Under the pieces are notes generated by a model. It was given only the letters and a program-made list of their open reading frames with translations, ran no database searches and was not told the DNA's origin. A DNA stretch of 64,000 bases. Origin: Circinella umbellata. Its lineage: Eukaryota; Mucoromycota; Mucoromycetes; Mucorales; Lichtheimiaceae. Location: NCBI GenBank assembly GCA_025093555.1, contig JAIWNF010000008.1, positions 186,001 to 250,000 of the forward strand. Direction: 5' to 3'. Below are positions 35,195 to 48,358 of this stretch, piece by piece. How positions within the stretch are numbered: position 1 is the first letter of the stretch; each line of letters begins with the position of its first letter. Position numbers and translations under genes: made by a program.

Positions 35195-37867
35195 TTACAA
35201 TGTCTTTTTGTAGAACATAAAGTCATTGAAATTAGGTTTGTGCAATTCACGCCAAAAGCTACATACAGTACCTGACCAAATACCAAAAATCTAACATATA
35301 TATATATATATATCATATTAATTTATACGTAAAAGGTTAATTCTTAACGTATTTTATACTTTACTACGTATCTTATATATATAATTATATTTCATACCTC
35401 ATTATTTTGATCCAAGAAAATTGAACTACAACCTATATAATATAAAGATTGAGGTGGATGAGAATTAACAAAATTGTATATAATTTGTGTATCTATATAT
35501 ATATATAGTTACCTCCTTTGAAAGCAGTGCCATCAAAACTTTTTTGTAACTTGGTAATAAATACTTCTTGAGCAGTTTCTTTAGGTTCAATGGCAACCAT
35601 ATTATTTTGTGCAAGATTCTTTATGCATTGGATAGCATAAGCAATTTGACTATATATATATAAATAATAATTCCCCATAAATTTAATTTTCATATAATTT
35701 ACATTTTATTCTATTTTTAATTAATAACCTTACATTTCAATCATCACAACTGCACTGTGATGAGTTAATCCGGAACTAGGACCCATAGCTGTAAAAAAGT
35801 TTGGAAATCCATGCATTGAAACAGTCTATAGTCATTATATATTTTTAATGATAAGTACTATTTCTTTTTTTTTAAAAAAAAGAACCAAATATGAACTTTT
35901 ACCTTGTATGTCCTGGGAGAATATTTCATCCATTGTTCAAGAAGACGTACATTATTTCTACCATAAACTAATATAAATCAAAATAAGAAAATCAATTCAA
36001 TAATAAAAAGCTAAGTAAGTCTACTAGGGTAAAAAAAAAAAAGACATACTATCAAAATTTCCAAGAAATTGTTGAACATCATAACCAGTCGCTAAAACCA
36101 ATATATCCACCTCTACTTCATTTCCTTCATTATCAATGATGGTTCGACCTTGAATAGATTTAATACCTGATTGAATCAATGAAACGTTTTCTTTAGCTAA
36201 TGTTTCAAGATAACTTTCTGATCGGGTAATTCGTTTACATCCAAGTGGGAAATCTACATATAAAGATTCATGCGGGGTGAGTAAACTATTTCTTCCAATA
36301 GGGTATATTTTATAAATACTACTTACTAGGGATCAATTTTGGAATTAAATCAGGTCGACCTGCACGTGTAAGACGAGATGCCATGGATTTTGCTGTACGT
36401 TGACGAATAAAACGTCCAATCCAAGAATTGTAATAACCAATTTTAATATAAGATAAATCTATCTACATGTAAAATATATAATACGTATATAAGATTTTCT
36501 AGGTAGATATTTCTTTACAAATAATAAGAATATATATATATATATATATAACCAGCTATAATAAATACCTGAAAAAAGATATATAATCGATAGATCCACA
36601 TGAACAAAGGAACCCAGCGAAACAAAAATTTAGAGATACGTGAATAATTAAATTGATCTATTTTATGTATACAAAACATCATTAAACTCTCAAATCTTTG
36701 AAACAAGATTATTATTATAATAAACATACTTCTTACTGTGACCCATGCTGGTGTTCTTTGATAACTATATAAATGATGTGTCATTTTTTGTAATGATGGA
36801 ATCAATTGTACTGCACTACGTAAAAAAAAAAGAAAAGTCAATATTTTAATATTAGTTTTAACTTTTGTCATTATATTAAAATGTATATATTTAGTGGGTG
36901 ATTGAGTTGACACACTTACGTTGCCCCTGATCCGATCACAGCAACTTTTTTATTTGTGAAATCAATATTTTTATTCCAACGTGCAGTATGAATAACAGGA
37001 CCATCAAATTGATCAATAGGTAATTCTTGAGGAATCTTTGGAACTCTAAATGGACCTAATCCAGCAAATCTATTAGAATAAGTCATTAGCTTAATTCTTG
37101 CGTAACATCCATGGATAGGGGGGGAGAGAGAGACATAAATATAAAATCACATGACAAATTACACAAAATCAAAATATCCATCTTCTATTTTTTGATGATC
37201 ATCCACATTTCTCCATTGAAGAAACCATTGATTTTTTTCTTCTTTCCATTCTGCTCGTATCATTTCAGTTTCAAACCGTATTTTAGGATATAAATTATAT
37301 TTTTTGGCAACATTTTGAAGATATGTCTTAATTTCAACTTGAGGACTAAAATGTTTTGACCAATCTATAGTTATGTAGACCAGTTTTCAAAGAGTTAATA
37401 TTATATATTTTATCTGTATTTTTTGTTTTTTACTCTATGTATATATGTGGTGTATAGATAAAAATATTTCACTTGCTTGGATTAGGTTCGAAACTAAATG
37501 AATATACATGAGAAGGAATATCACATTCAAGCCCTGGATATCTATAAAATAAGTGATGATTCATTATTGATAATATTAGAATTAAGCTTTCTTTCCGCTT
37601 TTTCTTTTCTCATTTTTCTGTTCATTGATATTTACGTATTTGCTTCCCAAGTACCACCCACATCTTTAGCTACTTCAAATAATTCTGCATCGATACCAAG
37701 TTCTTGTTTTACTTTGATAGCAGCGCAAATACCCGTAAAACTATAATTCAAAAAAAAAGTAATATGATGATGAACAATGTATGATAATGATAGTAATAAT
37801 AATATGATAGTCCTCTTTTTTTTTACCCTGCTCCAATTACTGCAACTGTAGGTTTGTTTGACACCAT
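35195..37867 (-). CDS. Baeyer-Villiger/FMO-type flavin monooxygenase, paralog A
   Basis: Fourteen exons (37867-37827, 37740-37636, 37541-37477, 37364-37163, 37069-36920, 36815-36730, 36657-36569, 36462-36327, 36253-36050, 35967-35903, 35825-35734, 35649-35513, 35432-35398, 35290-35195) close in phase to 500 aa. Family enzymes use FAD and NADPH to oxygenate ketones or other carbonyls. Seen: FAD site VIGAGFTG at the N terminus, KDVGGTW, YPGLECDIPSH, the Baeyer-Villiger fingerprint FDGPVIHTARWN (FxGxxxHxxxW), NADPH site VIGSGAT, and LATGYD near the C-terminal FAD region. Exon 3 ends in a GC donor (GCAAGT), required for correct phase. Paralog B is at 58654-61147 with the same intron sites but two fewer introns. 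Substrate unknown. Confidence 0.9.
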
Positions 37868-38980
37868 TTTTTTTTTGTTTTATTGAAAGAGAAATAAAAA
37901 AAAAAAGAGAAAAAGCAAAAAAAAAAGTGTGTGCATCATTTTTCAGTTCATTTTTTATCCGATTATCAATCGATGTGACACAAATACTACCTTTTAAATT
38001 CTCATCACACTACAATAAAGCATGTAAAAACTAATTTTGAACTTTAAATTTTACTATAGTTGAAAAGCATTGACAAAACAACGTTCATATATATATATAT
38101 ATATACAGATATATACAAATAGTTACCATGTTATAGATGTATATATCATCATGAGATATGTAAAAGTTAATGGAGCCCATAGAAATGGGTTTTAAATCCT
38201 TTTGATAACATACTTGTGTATTACTGTAAATAATACTACTGTTGAGCGAGTCAGCTTACATTACATAAGATTACTCAACTTCTGTTGAATGATAAACATT
38301 TTTATGTTTTACGTACTATTACGTGTACATACGTAATACTGAAACCATTTATGACAGTTCGGGAGGAAATATGCGGCGAACAGGAGTTCCAAAAGCAAAA
38401 ATTACGAATCTGTTTTTTTCGTGCCGAGAAAGGTATAATTGATATGAATTGTTCTTCATCCTATAAAAACACATTGATTTATTTGACAAATTCTAGTTAA
38501 AAGACTAGGCTTATTTGGACCTAATTTATCATGTTTTTATTTTTCTTTTTATGCATAAATTCTTAAATGCAAATAATTTCGCTTTTTATTTTTGAGTTGG
38601 TAACTAATTATGTTACGATATTTCAAATGACATGATCGTTAACTTGGGATGGTGAAAAAACGCGGGGTGCACTAAATTTTTTTTTTGGGTAATAAACCTT
38701 CCTTATATGGGTTTTTGGGTACTTTGCCCAAAAGTGCCTGAAGGAAGGTACCTATTTTTTCTAGATATTTGTTTATTTTTGGGTACTGTGATTACACTTC
38801 ATTCAGCCGGTTAATACCCTCTCCCATACTTTAGTCAATATTATCAATGATGATTTTTTATATGATATTGGAAATTTAATAACAAAACAATAAGAGAGTA
38901 AAGCTGGCCCAAAAAGACTCAAACATCGATTTCCTCCATTTTTATTTACTTATATTACCGAAAATGGAAGTATCCAAAAA
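37868..38980. other. Intergenic stretch with a small hairpin
   Basis: No gene seen. An inverted repeat ACCTTCCTT / AAGGAAGGT (about 38695-38752) encloses GGGT and CCCA words, perhaps the remains of a small element. A TA run lies at 38089-38105. Confidence 0.45.
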
Positions 38981-38984
38981 TTAT

Positions 38985-39195
38985 GGCATTCGAAAAAAAA
39001 CGCCATTGAAGGCAGATGTCGTGATCGATGTCGGCTTAGTATTTGCTTGATGGAGTGATGGTTTGCAAGATGCGATGAAAGGTTTTTCAAGTACGCGGCA
39101 AACACGAGGCATATCCACAATAAGTTTCCTTAAATCATCTAAGCAAGCTATAGGCATCTTGATATTTTCTTTTCCAGCTCGTACATGGTAGTGTC
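38985..39195 (-). repeat. Dispersed ancient repeat, copy in minus orientation (transposon-derived relic)
   Basis: Reading the minus strand, this block shares a series of collinear words with the plus strand at 41217-41395: a T.TACRAGCTGGAAAAGAAA start, GTGGATAT, GTTTGCCGCGT.CTTG, and a CTTCAATGGC.GTTTTTTTT end. In translation both give a VCRVL block (PRVCRVL here, CRVCRVL there). The open frame at 38981-39391 (-) spans it. The parent element or gene family is not recognised. Confidence 0.5.
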
Positions 39196-41216
39196 GTGGA
39201 ATTAAGAATGTAAAAATACCGGAGATCCTACCCTCCCCCTCCTGATTTAGAGCCAAAAAGTATCTTGAGAACAAGGTTATCATAAATCTTGAGATAATTT
39301 TTTTTGGAGATATTATCTTATTTTCGAGAATTGAATAATTGTGACCACCTTGCGCAGCTGACTTAGCTTTCCTCCCCCCCCTATAGCCCATGATTTGACG
39401 CCCATGTCATACCATGAATAAAACGACTTGTACATGTATTGAGACATTTTGTTGATAAATTTTCATGCTGTTAAGCTTTTTAAATTATTTCATCAGTCCA
39501 TCATAGGTATATATGTCCTCGTCTGGATCGTCAAATAAACAAGATAAAAGGATCAACGTACTGAGCCACTAAGTTCAAACTCCATTGGTATCTTCTGCAA
39601 GCTCGGCACGAGAGGAAGCTCCCCGAATCGAACCAATTATGCAATTTTTTAAAATTTGTTTTCATTTGTGGAGAGGTCCAAATCCAAAAGATCGCGATAT
39701 CTCGACTGATTATTCCCCAAGTAAGCTTATGAGAGATTCCAATCATAGTGGCAGTCGTTTTCATTGACATTAGAAGTTTTTTGGTGCTCCATATATTTTC
39801 TGTCTCAAATCACATGGGTGGGGTTGCATTGAGTTCGTGATTGCTGAAACAGGGTGATCCATCCTTTCGGTACTGATTTTGTGACAAGAGCAAAATAGAC
39901 GTGGTTGTCATTGTCCAGTGAGTGTGGTTTTCGAGTGATATTTTCTACTTGTGTTGAAATAATGAAAGCTGCATCTTATGAAATCGTTGTTGCATTGAAG
40001 CTTTCTTCTGCTAACTAATGATCAATCGTGGTCAATTGGCGGAAACGATAGGCGTGATAACGGGTTTAATAACTCAGTTCCAAGGACACTTGGTTAAGCG
40101 ATGTTTGTTAGTCTGTGTTTGTTATCATTTAGTTAATAGTGTGACAAAGAGCTTAGCAAGCCTTGAGTTGTACAGAGAGCTTGACCCATGTAAATAACGA
40201 GCTAAAAGCAAATAAAGAAATAAAGTCTTTTTATCACTTTTCTATTTCCACTGTATCATAAATTGATCTAGAGTCACTTAAGATTAAGATTTAGTCTATA
40301 ACACTGACATTGGTTATTGTAGCTTTGCTGTTGCTCTGCCGTTGGCTCTTCCTACAATGTCGTCTGTAATTGTTCTGTTAAGGTTTATAAATGGCTGTGG
40401 TATAATATAAGAGGTCTTTCAACTCGTCGAGTTTCATAAAATGGGCGATGCATGCAGGGCAGCTAAAATATTCCTCCGTGTCAACGTGTTTGTGGGTAAA
40501 TTTAACAGAGGTATCATTACCATATCGTTTGATTCCTGTTATTTTGATGTGGCAACTGTATGTAGAAGAACCGGAACCGGAACCGACCCAAAAAAAAAGT
40601 CGAGACCATTCTAGATGGAGAAAACCGAAGAATTGACATTATAATTTAGTAAAATCGTGAGCTTTTAACTTTATGATGAAATAAAATATGATGGATAAAA
40701 CGCAAAATTCCTTTTTCAGAACCAGCTTTGAAGTAATTACTTTAACAACAATAATGCATTTATTATTTTTTATGAATGTGACAACAGTAACTTCTCTTTC
40801 TTTCATTTAACATGGCTGTTATTTTACTTATTTTTTTTGACTGATTACATTACATTATGCAACGCACCGTATTCTTCAAACTTCCATTTAATACGCCACC
40901 TTTAAGTTAAAAAAAAGACTCTTCTGTACGTAAACAATCCAAAATATTCAATGGTTCCTATTATTTTTTTCGCTTAACTGAAGATTGTCACTTCCATTCT
41001 CCATTTAAGAAAATTAATTTGCAATTTTTTTATTGTGCTTGCTGGATGCATATAAAAACCTTTCTGTGCTGTATATTAAGAATTCATTAAGGTGCTATCC
41101 GTTCTACTTGGTTCGGTTCGGTTGTTATCAAAGGTCGGTTCGATTCGGTTCTCTTAAGGGACCGAACCATAAAGAATTCCTACTTGGTTTTTGCCATCAA
41201 GACAGAACTTTTATGT
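39196..41216. other. Gene-poor region
   Basis: No convincing gene. A stretch at 41098-41150 is built of GGTTCG words (ggttcggttcggtt, ggttcgattcggttc) that mimic a tRNA B box, but no cloverleaf can be drawn. Confidence 0.45.
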
Positions 41217-41395
41217 CGTGTACAAGCTGGAAAAGAAATCCTAACTAACTTGGATGTTTTAACTAAACTTGGTGTGGATATTACCTGTCGCGTTTGCCGC
41301 GTGCTTGGAAATCTTCCATTAACCAATACCAAGTCGACACTGCCGAATGGATCACGACGTTTTTGTCTTCAATGGCAGTTTTTTTTTTCATTATC
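41217..41395 (+). repeat. Dispersed ancient repeat, copy in plus orientation
   Basis: Counterpart of 38985-39195. Frame 41184-41432 reads VQAGKEILTNLDVLTK, then CRVCRVLGNLPL and a Cys/Leu-rich end. Similarity between copies is partial with indels, so the pair is old. Confidence 0.5.
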
Positions 41396-43911
41396 CCATG
41401 TTGATCGCAAACAATCCATGTCATTTGATTAGAAATATCAACATAATTAGCAATCAACTTAGAATTAGTCTCTATGGGCTTTCCTGTGTTTTTCTTTTTT
41501 CTTTTTTTGTATTGAATGTTTCTTTCTTTGCTGAGACACTTGTCATATATAAGTTATCACATACTTTGCTAATTCCTTGAATCCTCATGAGTGATTCTCC
41601 CCCCCCCCAAAAAAAAAACTTATTTCATTTCATTTTTACTCTTAACGAGACTGATCAGAACTTCTTCGAATCGATTCATTTCAGGAAGGAGAAAGATACA
41701 CATACTCCAGCGTTCTCGAGAATGGATTTATACGTACGTAACCTATATCGTTTAAGCTCTGTGGATAAATAGGTAAGCCAGTAGTGGGATCGAGATGACA
41801 ACTAAAAAATAGATGTTACTTTTGCTTGTAGTCATATACACCATTTAACTCATTGCTAAAAAAAAAAGTTTCCTTCTTTGACTAAAGACATACCTCATTT
41901 TTAAAAGAATGATTCCTTCATAGAGGTACCAATTTTGTTGTAAAAGCCTATGTCAGTTGGCTGTCACTTTTTGAAGAACCCAGTCATCAACCTTTTACTG
42001 AATTTTTTTTTCCTTCTCACTAATACTTTCTACTGGTTGGAAGAATGTACGTCTACTTGATGGAAATGTGACAGACTGGCGTTGTTATGGAAATTGTAAA
42101 ATGGACTACGAGAAACAATCAATAAGATCGATAAAGTTTTGTTTCAGAATGTTCTATCACTTTATTCAAAACAATAAAGAAAGATTCTCTTTTGATGGAA
42201 CCTTGAGATAGATTCCTAAGGTACTTCCTCGAAGAATAGGACGGTTCGACTTGACTTTTTGTTGAAAAATGCGCTCATGATCTTCTTTATATATAATAAC
42301 GATTTGAACCTATATCTGAACTGCACAAATAGGAATGCCTAATTTGTCTGGCGGGAAGCTAGAAATACTTGTTGCGCATCTGCTGAAAAAAAAAAAAGTC
42401 GTTTTCTCATCCAACAGAATAAACTGTTATATACCGTCGTCGCGTGTTGAACACTTTAAAAGTTTTGAGTACGTATGGGGGGGAAACTTTTTTTTTTCGA
42501 TAATGAATTAGCCCGCCTCTTTGTCAAGAACAATGGCTCAACTCTGTGCTCATCATTGTTCATCTTCTGGTAAAGAATTCCTTCTCTAATAATGTTTATA
42601 AAAAATAAATAATAAAAGGTAAATATCGAGAATGCCCGCCTTTAATAAATAAAAGAATACAACTTTTTTTTTTTTATTTTGCCTGGGTCAGCCGATTATC
42701 ATTTGTTGTTGAACACAAGGTTTTTGCACGACAACAATCAAACTCAAAATGAGTAAAAATGACTGTGTGTCTAAATTTATAATAATGACAAATGAAATAG
42801 CTATTTTATTTTCTATGTAAATCATCTTCTATATAGTAATCCGAAACTCTTAGTTTAAAAAATTTCCCTGAGTACGTAGTGAGTTTATTATTCACATGGA
42901 GAAAACAACAAAAATGAAATCAGTTCTTGCTCTTATATAGGGTATTCTTCCTCCCCTCCCCCTTGAATGCACTCTGTCTTGTTGTATTCAAATATAACTT
43001 CATTACTTTGAACATTCTATATATAAAACAAAAAAAAGGGGGGGAGGAAGGAGATAAATACATGTTTTTGAGTCAAGGTGCGACGACGGACTTTTAGATA
43101 GAATGACGAAGTCAAAAAAAAAAAAAAAAAGGGTCCTCTTTATTTCAAGTTGGAGAGTGTTGCGTAAGAAACAAAACAGGGTCCAGATAAGAAGAAAAAA
43201 AGTTTCAGGGTTCAAAGAGCGGGGTAACTCAACAATAAAGTTATTCCCTCCCCCCCAAAATTAAATCAACGCAGCACAAATAATTTTTTTTCACATAACA
43301 CATGTTTTTCATCCACCGAATTCAAATTATTAAAAAGAAACCACAGACATTTCCCATACAAATAAATGATAAGAAAAGAAAATTGATATATATATATTAG
43401 TATTATATGTAAATATGATGTCATGAAAATGGATTCTTGGAATCAGACGACCCGATTCAAAAAAGAGTATTCTCTTGCCAGATGACAAAAAGAAGATGAC
43501 GACGCTGATGATAAAAAAAAAAAAGAGAGAGAGAAAATGAGAAACCCGGAGAAACTTTTTAAATACTTTTTTTTTTTTTTTTGTATCGGCGATTTTCTCT
43601 CTCTCTTTTCTTGTTTCTTTTCTCTTTTTTTTTTATTTCTATTATAAACGGGAATTATTAGAACAAGAAAGAAGGGGTGTTACCCTGTTAAAAAAGAAAA
43701 AAAGCAAGGGTTGATGCTCCGATAAGGAAAAGATGAGTCAGCTCAGAAAAAGTTTTTATTGATAATACATCGTTCAGGGTCGGAGGCATTCATGAACAGG
43801 GACCTTAGGTAATCAGCTGATAACCAATCAAACATGTTATGCGTCATTTGGAGGATTTTTTGTTTTTTTTTTTTTTTTTTGCCAAGTGCTATTCTACTCG
43901 CATTGTTAAGA

Positions 43912-43946
<35 letters not shown>

Positions 43947-44329
43947 AATACATTTATATAAACCAAATAAAGAAATAAAAGAGAAAGAGAGAGACCAAGT
44001 ATGTTTGAATTATTTCAAGTACCAGATGAAAAGAGAAAGAAAGCTGGGTATTAAAAAAATGAAAGGGTTTCTTTTTAGTTTAAAACAAATTGATAGTAGT
44101 CGAAAGAACCAAAGGAACCTAATCATTTATGTAATCAGCTGAGAGAGAGAGAGAGAGAGAATATTTTAGTTATTCAGGATTCGCTGAATTATTATTTTTT
44201 TTTTTTTTGGTTTTATATAATAGTCCATAAGAAACCCTTTTTTTTATTTCTCTTTTTCTTTTCTTTATCCCTCAACAAAATACCCCCCCCTCAACTCCTT
44301 TTTCTTTTTCTCCCTACTTGATAAAAAAA
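41396..44329. other. Intergenic stretch upstream of the glucosamine-6-phosphate deaminase gene
   Basis: AT-rich. It holds a CA run (about 43916-43942), a GA run (44141-44160) and long pyrimidine tracts near 44240-44320, just before the next ATG. The short frames are low-complexity. A minus-strand stretch at 43745-43850 (MTHNMFDWLSADYLRSLFMNASDPE) looks somewhat protein-like but cannot be connected to other exons. Confidence 0.45.
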
Positions 44330-45650
44330 ATGAGATTAATTATTCGTGAAAATTATAGTGAAGTTTGCATGTATATTGGTAAAAGCTTATTTTGTTTTTG
44401 TTTGTATTCTTCTTTTTTTATTATTATTACATAATAACCCCCCCAGTATAACTCTATTTTTATCAGCTAAATATATTAAGGAACGTATTCGACAATTTAA
44501 ACCTTCCTTGGATCGTCCCTTTGTTCTTGGTCTTCCTACGGGTTCATCACCTATTGGTACATACAAAGCTTTAGTTGAACTTTATAAAAAAGGAGACCTT
44601 TCATTCGAACATGTAGTGACATTTAATATGGATGAATATGTGGGTTTACCACGGGATCATCCTGAATCTTATCATTCATTCATGTGGAAAAATCTTTTTA
44701 TGCATGTCGATATCAAACCTGAAAATGTTCATATCTTGGATGGCAATGCTGAAGATTTAGATGCAGAATGTTTACGTTATGAAGCTGAAATTGCTCGTGT
44801 CGGTGGTATTGAATTGTTCCTGGGTGGTATTGGTCCAGATGGTCACATTGCTTTTAATGAACCTGGTTCTAGTTTAACAAGCCGTACGCGTGTAAAAACA
44901 CTTGCTTATGAAACCATTATTGCGAATGCTCGATTTTTTGAGGGTGATGTGGCTAAAGTACCTAAATTGGCATTGACTGTTGGTGTAGCGTAAGTTCAAT
45001 TCTCTCTCCTTTAAGTTTTGATTGTTATCAAGTTTAAATTGATTTTATTTATATTTATATTTAATAGAACTGTTATGGATGCTCGAGAAGTGTGTATTAT
45101 CATTACTGGTGCTCACAAGGTAAAAAGAAAAAAAAATATTATTATCGGGTTTCATCGGGAAAAAAAGAATAATAGAGAATAAAGGTGGAAAAGGGAAAAG
45201 GGAAAAGAGAGAACCCTTGGGAAATCCTGGTGTAACTGATAAGGGACCAAAATAATTTTTTTAGTCAATCGCACTTGCCAAATGTATTGAAGATGGTGTA
45301 AACCATATGTGGACTGTTTCCGCAATACAAATGCATCCCAAGGGTCTAATTGTTTGTGACGAAGACGCGACCCTGGAATTACACGTAAAGGTAAAAAGGA
45401 TTCTCTTTTATTCTAAATAATGAGAATTAAAATGGGCTTTGTCCTACTTTCCCACACACACACAAGTTGATGCTGATCTAATTTTGGGTGTGTTTATTAT
45501 TATTATTATTATTAGACCGTCAAATATTTCAAATCTATTGAACATGTGCATCATTCACTTATTGGTGCTGAAAATTTATCACTTCAAGGTGGCGTTAAAC
45601 AACTTCGAAGTCCCACATCACCCACAAATCCAAAGGCACCTTTTGAATAA
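44330..45650 (+). CDS. NAG1: Glucosamine-6-phosphate deaminase
   Basis: Five exons (44330-44378, 44467-44989, 45068-45119, 45265-45390, 45516-45650) join in phase to 294 aa. It converts glucosamine-6-phosphate to fructose-6-phosphate and ammonia, the last step of GlcNAc catabolism (NagB/GNPDA family). Seen: [12 protein letters not shown] start, [47 protein letters not shown] with the catalytic Asp region, [17 protein letters not shown] (active-site Asp/His/Glu block, complete) followed by SRTRVKTLA, and [13 protein letters not shown]. Length and motifs are canonical. A short pyrimidine-rich leader precedes the ATG. It is followed 743 bp later on the same strand by a divergent hexokinase, and in several fungi the deaminase gene clusters with the GlcNAc kinase gene. 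Confidence 0.96.
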
Positions 45651-46393
45651 AACAGAGAGGGGAAAAATAAAATAGAGTGAGAAAATATATAAAAATTTCT
45701 TTACTTTCTTTTTTATTTTTTACATAATATAAGATAACCCCCCCTCCCCGTCCTCCTCCGTCCCATTTTACACACACACCATTCATTCTTATTTTTTTTA
45801 TATATAAACATATCCCTCACACATTATTGAAGCTACATCTTTATTATTATCATTATCACATTTTTAACTCAATAAATAAATAAAACTTTTTTTCAAAAAG
45901 AGAAAGAAAACGTGTGGCTACACCAAATTATTAGAAATAGAAATTAAGATGTAATGAGCTTTTGAAAAGGGAAGAGAGGGGCGGGGGCAAACAGGGTTCA
46001 AAACGAACCAAAAGGTTTTCTAAGCAATTCAGGGTCTCAGGGAACGATTCGTCTGTGCTACGAGAAATAACCACATGACACTCCAACAAAATGAAGAACA
46101 CAAACACAAACATATTATACACACACTCTCTCTCAACTTTACAACAACCCACTCAGCCTTTACCCACAAAAAAAAAATAAGAAAAAGATAAAAGCCTTTT
46201 CTCTTTTCTTTCTCTCTCTCTTTCATTTTTCTCTCTTCTTTTCTCTCTTTCTCTCTCTTTTCCTTTCTTATTAAATAACCTTTTATTTATTTTACTTTTT
46301 TGCCTCCCCCCCTTGTTGTTACTTTTTTAAGATATTTCATATCAGTTTCCTCCTTTTTATTCCCCCCCTCCCCCCCCCTTTTAAGAAAAAAAT
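45651..46393. other. Intergenic: 3' flank of the deaminase gene and promoter of the hexokinase-like gene
   Basis: Contains an extended pyrimidine-rich block (about 46195-46385, CT and T/C tracts) immediately upstream of the hexokinase ATG. No gene seen. Confidence 0.55.
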
Positions 46394-48358
46394 ATGAATA
46401 ACAAAAACAATCGAATTATAAATCGTTTAGAATGGATCCGTGAAGGATTTACTTTAACGCCAGAAATTTATAAATCAATAATTGATGGATTTAAACAAGA
46501 ATGTGAACAAGGTCTTAATACAGCATCAGCATCAGGTTTAGCTACTATGATCCCTTCGTATGTGACTCGTTTACCAACAGGGCATGAAACAGGTACCTAT
46601 CTTGCTTTAGATATTGGTGGGAGTACATTACGTGTTTGTGCTGTCGAACTTTTAGGTCAAGGTCAAGTCAAAGTAACGGAAGTAAAACATTTAATTACGG
46701 ATACATTACGATCTTCTTCCACCATTGTTTTTTTTGATTGGATCGCTGATACCATTGCGGAGCTTTACGCATTATTACCTGAAGAAACACGTGATGAAAC
46801 CGCACCTCCATTAGCAATGGGCGTGAGTTGGAGTTTTCCATTAGAGTAAGCCCACATTGCACTTTTCTTGATAATCTTGCTTTCCACTGATTTATTATTA
46901 TTATTATAGTCAAACAGGAATATCAAAGGGTACTATCCTTCGTATGGGTAAAGGATTTACACTGGCAGGGATTGATGGACAAGATCTTGCTAGTTTATTT
47001 TTAGAAGCTTTTAAACGCAAGGTATATATATATTCACTCAGTGTATGTGCTTATTATTATTACATAGTATTCATCCAATTTCATTTATTAATTATTATAG
47101 AATATTCGTGTGATCGTTACTGCTATTATTAATGATACGATTGGAGCCATGGTAGCCCACGCATATAGTAATCCACAAACACGTGTTGGATTCATTTATG
47201 GTACAGGTGTCAATGCTGCTTATGCAGAAAAAGTATCAAGAATTATTAAATTGAACATTGCTGAATGGCAAGAAGATATGGGTACTGAAATGCTACTGAA
47301 TACAGAAATTGATATTTTTGGTAATGAATCTTATTTACCTATTACACGCTTTGATCGTGCTCTTGATGCCAATCATGCCCAACCTGGATTTCAACCTTAT
47401 GAAAAAATGATGTCAGGTGCTTATCTTGGCGAATTGACACGTCTTGTGGCAATAGATCTTATCCATGAAAAAGAATTATTTGATGGCCACATACCTTTAT
47501 TATTAAATACGCCTTGGTCTTTTTTAACGGCTCATATGAGTGAAATTGAAAAGTATAGTTCTTTTTTTATTTTTATTTTTTATTTGTGTTAATATCAAAT
47601 AACTTATTTTCATGACTTTCTTTTTCATTAGATTTTCTAAAGATGATTTTCAATTGATAATTTCTCATATTACCAAGTTACTTCAATTTACGGATGGATA
47701 TCAACCGAATGAAAATGATATTAATATATTTTTGGATATTTGTTGTATGGTATCTACACGTGCGGCTGGACTAGCTGCTGCGGCCATGATTGCTATTATT
47801 GAACAACAAACGTTTGAACCTAATGATGCCATTGTCATTGGTGTCAACGGAACCACATTTGAAATGTATCCACGTATGCCTGAACGTATTCATGAAGCTT
47901 TAGAACAATGGTATGGAAAAGAAAAAGCAAAATGTATTCGATTGGAACTAGCTCGTGATGGTGGTAGTATTGGTGCTGCGCTTGTTGCTATGTTATATCA
48001 AGAAGGGTAAATAATAACTATCTAATTCATTTCATCTACACACAAGCTAATAGTATATGATATATAAAATATTTATAGAGTTCTATCAAGTATAAAAAGT
48101 GTTTCTTCATCTACTGCAAAAGAAACTCAAACACATGATAATAGTAAACATCTAGATCATCAGTCTTCTTTAACTGAAGAACGTCGACGTTCTACTACTT
48201 CTAAAAAACATGCTCCATGTCCATCCTTTTTGGATTGTTTCTTTGGTTGGTTACCTGGATGGAAACAAAAAAGTAGACGTACTACTCCTCCTTTTGAATC
48301 TGTATCTACTTTGTCAGTAGCTAAAGAGGAAGAACATAAGAACATGACTACTTCATAA
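46394..48358 (+). CDS. Divergent hexokinase-family kinase, candidate GlcNAc kinase
   Basis: Five exons (46394-46845, 46910-47021, 47101-47552, 47632-48006, 48079-48358) join in phase to 556 aa. Hexokinase fold landmarks are present: IPSYVTRLPTG, phosphate-1 loop LDIGGSTLRV (about 72-81), MGVSWSFPLDQTGISKG, AIINDTIGAMVA with the catalytic Asp, YGTGVNAAYAEK, LLNTEIDIFGNE, a VGVNGTTFEMYP segment and ARDGGSIGAALVAML. Several positions depart from glucose hexokinases (SWSFP, NTEIDIF for N-x-EWG-x-F, GVNGT for the ADGS-type adenosine loop, GGSIGAA for GSGKGAA). Together with its position behind glucosamine-6-phosphate deaminase this suggests a GlcNAc kinase like Candida Hxk1, though a regulatory non-catalytic hexokinase is an alternative. 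A C-terminal extension of about 90 residues, Ser/Thr-rich with CPSFLDCFFGWLPGWK, is unusual and could be a membrane or partner-binding segment. Confidence 0.85.

Noticed and set aside
39590..39625. GAATCGAACC resembling a minus-strand tRNA B box
   Set aside because: No pairing T stem around it, no acceptor stem and no A box at a suitable distance.
41098..41150. GGTTCGATTCGG words resembling a tRNA B box
   Set aside because: They are part of a local GGTTCG repeat and no cloverleaf can be drawn.
42400..43300. Possible exons upstream of the deaminase gene
   Set aside because: Only short low-complexity frames, with no consistent phase joins.
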